Shown here: in pieces, positions 40,466-43,789 of the stretch | Position numbering within the stretch: position 1 is the stretch's first letter | How the letters are laid out: every line of letters begins with the position of its first letter | Assembly: GCA_031411495.1 (NCBI GenBank) | Contig: JANOBD010000133.1 | Location: 1 to 43,789, forward strand | Reading direction: 5' to 3' | From: JANOBD01 sp031411495 | GTDB lineage: Bacteria; Planctomycetota; Phycisphaerae; Tepidisphaerales; Tepidisphaeraceae | Length of the DNA: 43,789 nt | Notes under the pieces: generated by a model | Database searches by the model: none | Told to the model about the DNA's origin: nothing | What the model saw: only the letters and a program-made list of their open reading frames with translations | Translations under genes and position numbers: made by a program

Positions 40466-41103
40466 TTCGCGCCTCCCTTCGGATCGAGCTTCGACGCCGA
40501 TTCGACCGCGTCGAAGATCCGCACGTACGCTGCGCAGCGACAGATGTTTCCGCACAGTCCCTGGCGGATTTCGTCCGGGTTCGGGTCGGGCTTCTCATCC
40601 AGTAGCGCCTTGGAGCGAACGACGAACCCGGGGATGCAGAAGCCGCACTGGCACGCATCGTGATCGACGAACGCCTGCTGAACGGCGTGGAGCTGCGTTT
40701 CGCCGGCCAGGCCTTCGACCGTCGTGACTTTCGAGCCGATCGCGTCGAGGGCGAGCATCATGCAGCTGTTGACGCTCCGGCCGTCGACGAGGACGGTGCA
40801 CGCGCCACACGCGCCGCGGTCACACACCTGTTTCGCGCCCGTGAGGTCGAGCTTCTCGCGCAGGGCCTCGAGCAGCGTCGTGTTCGGCGTCAGCGAGACC
40901 TGCATCGGCTTGCCGTTGATATTGAGCGTGACGGTCTGGCCGGTCGCGAGGAATCGCCGCGCTTCCGGCCCCGCGGCTTCGACGGGCTTGTCCTGTGCGC
41001 GGGCCTGATTACCGCCGACAAGTGCGGTGGTGGCGGCGACGGTGCCGGTGGTTTGCAGGAATCGCCTGCGACTGACGCCGGGATCGAGACTCGAATCGTC
41101 CAT
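40462..41103 (-). CDS. PaoA-like 2Fe-2S subunit with Tat signal
   Basis: This 213-residue protein starts at the ATG at 41103 with GGAG upstream. VSRRRFLQTTGTVAATTALV (about 9-28) is a twin-arginine signal, so the folded complex is exported with its cofactors. The plant-type ferredoxin site CDRGACGACTVLVDGRSVNSC falls at about 101-121 (the first two Cys groups are CDRGACGAC). The second 2Fe-2S domain has CQCGFC and CGNICRC (about 157-197). This matches the small subunit of E. coli PaoABC. The start defines the operon; the order small-large-FAD differs from the usual A-B-C. No XdhC/PaoD-like maturation gene is visible. Confidence 0.93.
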   Translation of the reverse strand: MDDSSLDPGVSRRRFLQTTGTVAATTALVGGNQARAQDKPVEAAGPEARRFLATGQTVTLNINGKPMQVSLTPNTTLLEALREKLDLTGAKQVCDRGACGACTVLVDGRSVNSCMMLALDAIGSKVTTVEGLAGETQLHAVQQAFVDHDACQCGFCIPGFVVRSKALLDEKPDPNPDEIRQGLCGNICRCAAYVRIFDAVESASKLDPKGGAK

Positions 41104-41286
41104 GCGAGACTCCGGTGAAATGGAATGGGCTGATGATAGACCGGTGAGCGCGCGGACGCCACGGGATGGACCACATCGAAAACGCATTGTGCGACAATCC
41201 GTGAACCTGCAGGCGGCGAGCCCGCACCCATCCGGCTCGGCAGACGTACGCGGCACGTGTCGGTGGCTTTCGTCACGCACGAACGG

Positions 41287-41316
41287 CCGCGGCCACGCAT
41301 TGCTGCGTGGCCGCGG
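41287..41316 (-). terminator. Perfect 13-bp hairpin downstream of the PEP-CTERM gene
   Basis: CCGCGGCCACGCA (41287-41299) pairs with TGCGTGGCCGCGG (41304-41316) around TTGC. It lies 33 bases beyond the stop of the minus-strand PEP-CTERM gene and upstream of the PaoA-like gene. The following bases are not T-rich, so it is a terminator of the hairpin-only type or a transcript-stabilising end. Confidence 0.7.
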
Positions 41317-41348
41317 TGGCTAGTTGAAGGTGTGAGAATCGAAGCCGA

Positions 41349-43511
41349 TCAGCGACGACGGCGAATCAACAGGCCGCCCATCGCCAGAGCCGCGAGGCTC
41401 GTGGGTTCCGGGGCGATCGAGAGCGCAAGTTGCCAGTCGCTCTCGAAGCTGTTGTGCATCGACATGTCGGTGTTGACGCCGATGAGTGACACGGTGCTGC
41501 CGTACGCCTGAGCGAGGGCGAGCAGGTCGTCGAAGTTCACCAGGCCGTCGCCGTTGCTGTCGCCCAGCCACCACTGCACACCGGTGGTACCGATGTTGCC
41601 GGTGTAGTCCAGGCCATAGTTCTGGGCGAGCTTGAGCAGGTCGTCGAAGGTGATCGACTGATCCATGTTCGTATCGGCCTTGAACGTATAGCCGAGGAGC
41701 ACGGTGGTCGCGTCGATCGCCACGCCGGTGTTGCCGAGTGTTGCGCCGTCGGCATAGCCGATGGTGCTGGCTTCGGTGATGCGGATCGTCATCGTCGAAG
41801 TGGCAAAGTTGGCGCCGAGAAGGTCAGGCGAACTGGTGATGATGCCGGCACCATCCCAGCGCGGGATGCCGCCGTTGGCCAGGTCGGCACGGAAACCGGC
41901 GAACACGCGGCCCTGCAGGCGAACGAACGGGCTTTGCGGCGTCGTGCCAGCGCCAGCCGCGAGCGGTGCGTTGGTGTAGTCGACCGCAACGATCGAGCGG
42001 TTGATGTCGAGCACGCCGCTGTTCACGGTAGCGGGCGAGTACTCGTTGCCAGCGGTCGGGTCGGCGGGCTGGTATTCGAAGTAGAGCAGGTTCAGCTTGT
42101 TGACGCCGGTGCCGAGCTTGACCTTGCCGCTGATGATTTCGGCGGCCTTGGCGTTCAGGCGGTTGATCTCGAGCGTGCCCTGGCCTTCCTTGTTGAAGAC
42201 CACGCCTGGGCCCCAGGTGGCGTTGCTGATGGTGAGCTTGTCGGTCGGGGTATCGACGTAGATCGCCGTCGCCGCGTTGATGGTCAACGGCTTGCTGAGC
42301 ACGTGCGACACGCCACCACCGGCGTAGATCGCGCCGTTGGAACCGCCGAAGGTGATCGCGCCGGTGCCGTCGAGCGTGGTGGCGGCGGTATCGAACTGCA
42401 GGCCGGTGAGGCTGGCCGCGCCGTTGATCGTGACGGTTCCGCCCGCGTTCATGCGTGCGAAGTCATCCGAAGCACTGATCGTGTTCGGGGCGGCTGGTCC
42501 GAGGGTGTCGATCTTGACGTTGTCGAACAGGAAGTACGACTCGGCCGTGTTAGCGGGCACGGAGGAGGCGGCGTCATAGGCGCCGATCTGCACTCGGCCG
42601 CCGACCGGGGTCGGAACGAACAGCGTGTTGATAATCTTGCCGTTGAGCGTGTAGGTGACGATGCTGCCGCGCTGCTGAACTCCGACTTGAACCCAGCTCT
42701 TGCCAACGCCACCCAGGAATGGGCCGTTCTTGTTGCCCGGGGAAAGATCGTAGTAGTACGGGTTGAAGGCTTCTTCCGGGTTGGTTTCGACTCCTTGATA
42801 GTTGCCACCGGAATCAAATAGCGGGACGCGGGTGGTGCCGGTCCACGAGGCGTTGCGCTTCTGGAAGCGCGGCGCATCGTCGCCGGGGAGTTTGCGGGCA
42901 TACACGCGATAGTCACCGGCGAAACCGCCTTCAGTGCTCGAGGCGAACGCGTATCCAACAGCGGTTGCGTTGGCGGCAATGGCGGGAGTTGCGGCGCCGG
43001 CGGGAAGGTTGTCGCCGACGATCAGGTTCGGGACCGAGCCCACGACCGCGTCTGCGTTCAGGCCGATCAGCGCGAACTCCGAAGAGCCGGAAGCGGCAGG
43101 ATCGGAGTTGTTGGCGAACATGTCCAGCGTCATGCGATAGTCGCCGGTGATGCCGACCGTCTTGGGAAGCATACCGGCCTGCGCGATGCGGGCGGTGGCG
43201 TCATTGTCGTTGACGTGCATCAACGCGCCCTTGAATCCCGCGCCGCTCGGGGCAGCGCCGATCGGATCCTGGCTGTTGGCATTGCCGTAGTTGGTGAACG
43301 TGGTGGACGTATAGTCGAACGCGAAATTAATCGACCCGTCCGGCGTGGCGGATGCTGGATCGACAAGCGTTTCGCGGGCGACGAAATCCCACCGCGAAAC
43401 GGCGAGACCGTCTTCAAAGTTTTCGGTGAACGTGCTCAGAACCGTTTGGCCCTGGGCGACGACCGACGTGGCCGCGAACAGAATCGCGACAGACAGACAA
43501 GACTTACGCAT
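41349..43511 (-). CDS. Secreted beta-strand protein with dockerin-like repeats and PEP-CTERM tail
   Basis: This 720-residue protein starts at the ATG at 43511 with AGGAG upstream. The signal peptide is MRKSCLSVAILFAATSVVAQ. The first 320 residues resemble a carbohydrate-binding or concanavalin-like sandwich (FTENFEDGLAVSRWDF; YFLFDNVKID). Residues about 370-500 carry an autotransporter-associated beta strand (VVFNKEGQGTLEINRL, KVKLGTG). Two Ca-binding-type repeats follow, DTNMDQSITFDDLLKLAQNY and GDSNGDGLVNFDDLLALAQA. The end, APEPTSLAALAMGGLLIRRR, is a PEP-CTERM tail. This is the same design as the protein at 16867, so the organism should have an exosortase elsewhere. Confidence 0.85.
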   Translation of the reverse strand: MRKSCLSVAILFAATSVVAQGQTVLSTFTENFEDGLAVSRWDFVARETLVDPASATPDGSINFAFDYTSTTFTNYGNANSQDPIGAAPSGAGFKGALMHVNDNDATARIAQAGMLPKTVGITGDYRMTLDMFANNSDPAASGSSEFALIGLNADAVVGSVPNLIVGDNLPAGAATPAIAANATAVGYAFASSTEGGFAGDYRVYARKLPGDDAPRFQKRNASWTGTTRVPLFDSGGNYQGVETNPEEAFNPYYYDLSPGNKNGPFLGGVGKSWVQVGVQQRGSIVTYTLNGKIINTLFVPTPVGGRVQIGAYDAASSVPANTAESYFLFDNVKIDTLGPAAPNTISASDDFARMNAGGTVTINGAASLTGLQFDTAATTLDGTGAITFGGSNGAIYAGGGVSHVLSKPLTINAATAIYVDTPTDKLTISNATWGPGVVFNKEGQGTLEINRLNAKAAEIISGKVKLGTGVNKLNLLYFEYQPADPTAGNEYSPATVNSGVLDINRSIVAVDYTNAPLAAGAGTTPQSPFVRLQGRVFAGFRADLANGGIPRWDGAGIITSSPDLLGANFATSTMTIRITEASTIGYADGATLGNTGVAIDATTVLLGYTFKADTNMDQSITFDDLLKLAQNYGLDYTGNIGTTGVQWWLGDSNGDGLVNFDDLLALAQAYGSTVSLIGVNTDMSMHNSFESDWQLALSIAPEPTSLAALAMGGLLIRRRR

Positions 43512-43585
43512 AGTGCTCCTCTCCTTCGAGTTGTGTGTTCCTATGGACGCTGCGTGCATTTTCTAAACAAGTTGGTTCTTCGGGA

Positions 43586-43789
43586 TCAGGGCGCAATATC
43601 CAGCCAGTTCCAGAAGCCGGCACTGTTCGGGAACGACGGCTTGGAGTTCAGCCACACGTTGTTATTCGCAAAGGCGGTGTCATCCGGGGGTGAACCCTGG
43701 CCGTTCGCCGAGACCCAGTCTTGAGTCTTCCAGGCGGTGCCGCTCGTCACCGGCGGGCCGCCGAGCGGGTTCGGAATCGAGGTCGAATA
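43586..43789 (-). CDS. C-terminal end of a gene running off the window (function unknown)
   Basis: On the minus strand the last 204 bases stay open, with no stop until TGA at 43586-43588. They encode 67 residues ending ...FPNSAGFWNWLDIAP. Composition is rich in Pro, Asn, Ser and Trp, like the tail of an exported surface or prepilin-like protein. No domain can be named from this fragment. It lies 74 bases upstream of the PEP-CTERM gene and could share its promoter. Confidence 0.6.
   Translation of the reverse strand, partial: YSTSIPNPLGGPPVTSGTAWKTQDWVSANGQGSPPDDTAFANNNVWLNSKPSFPNSAGFWNWLDIAP

Noticed and set aside
38342..40663. A plus-strand open frame of 773 codons opposite the molybdenum subunit
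   Set aside because: High GC removes stop codons from the antisense strand. The minus strand carries clear xanthine-oxidase-family motifs, while the plus frame has none.

Overview
The window reads as high-GC bacterial chromosome from a planctomycete, most likely class Phycisphaerae. This placement is an inference from several signatures. A secreted lyase opens with a planctomycete LEPR-XLL-type tag. Two cell-surface proteins carry paired dockerin-like FDDLL repeats followed by a PEP-CTERM sorting tail. Two prepilin-type proteins have the G[F/A]FTL[I/V]ELLVVIGIIAVL leader. There is a MoxR/VWA gene neighbourhood and very long membrane-anchored VWA and Gln-rich proteins. No rRNA, tRNA, CRISPR array, prophage or intact insertion sequence was recognised.

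Layout. Positions 1-8.1 kb hold mostly envelope sugar chemistry on the plus strand: an ArnT/PMT-type glycosyltransferase, a WaaF-like heptosyltransferase, a PurU-type formyl-THF hydrolase closely followed by a WaaP/InaA-like lipopolysaccharide kinase, and a WaaG-like GT4. Two exported minus-strand proteins of unknown function lie between them. Positions 8.3-13.2 kb encode a large secreted heparinase II/III-type lyase and a GT87-type membrane mannosyltransferase. Positions 13.3-21.9 kb (minus) form a MoxR-type locus: a membrane protein, a small protein, a MoxR AAA+ ATPase, a PEP-CTERM protein and a 1,054-residue double-VWA/GATase-like protein. Positions 22-24.5 kb carry an FkbM methyltransferase, a prepilin-like protein and an Imm42-like orphan immunity protein. 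Positions 24.6-31.5 kb (minus) form one compact run. It starts with a Gln/Gly-rich DUF4175-like membrane protein, continues with an Fe3+-type solute-binding lipoprotein, its two-domain permease and an NHL-repeat lipoprotein, and ends in a toxin-first VapC/antitoxin pair. Positions 31.7-36.9 kb carry a CxxC membrane protein, an HNH nuclease, a DsbD-N-type protein plus a redoxin, a second prepilin-like protein and uracil phosphoribosyltransferase. Positions 37.2-41.1 kb encode a PaoABC-like periplasmic molybdenum aldehyde oxidoreductase. The window ends in a PEP-CTERM/dockerin-like protein and the tail of another minus-strand gene.

The most unusual feature is a set of unrelated dispersed inverted repeats, at least ten kinds in 44 kb, many of which have become part of coding sequence. 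Three of them form the hydrophobic core or leader of export signal peptides (the NHL lipoprotein, the Fe-type binding protein and the MoxR-locus membrane protein). One with 20-bp perfect arms is inserted in frame inside the heptosyltransferase. One extends the C-terminus of the VWA protein, and one supplies the last codons and stop of the molybdenum subunit. A second unusual feature is the VapC/antitoxin pair, which lies between two 99-bp, 97/99-identical copies of the 3' end of the NHL gene. This looks like a cassette that rebuilt the gene end on insertion.
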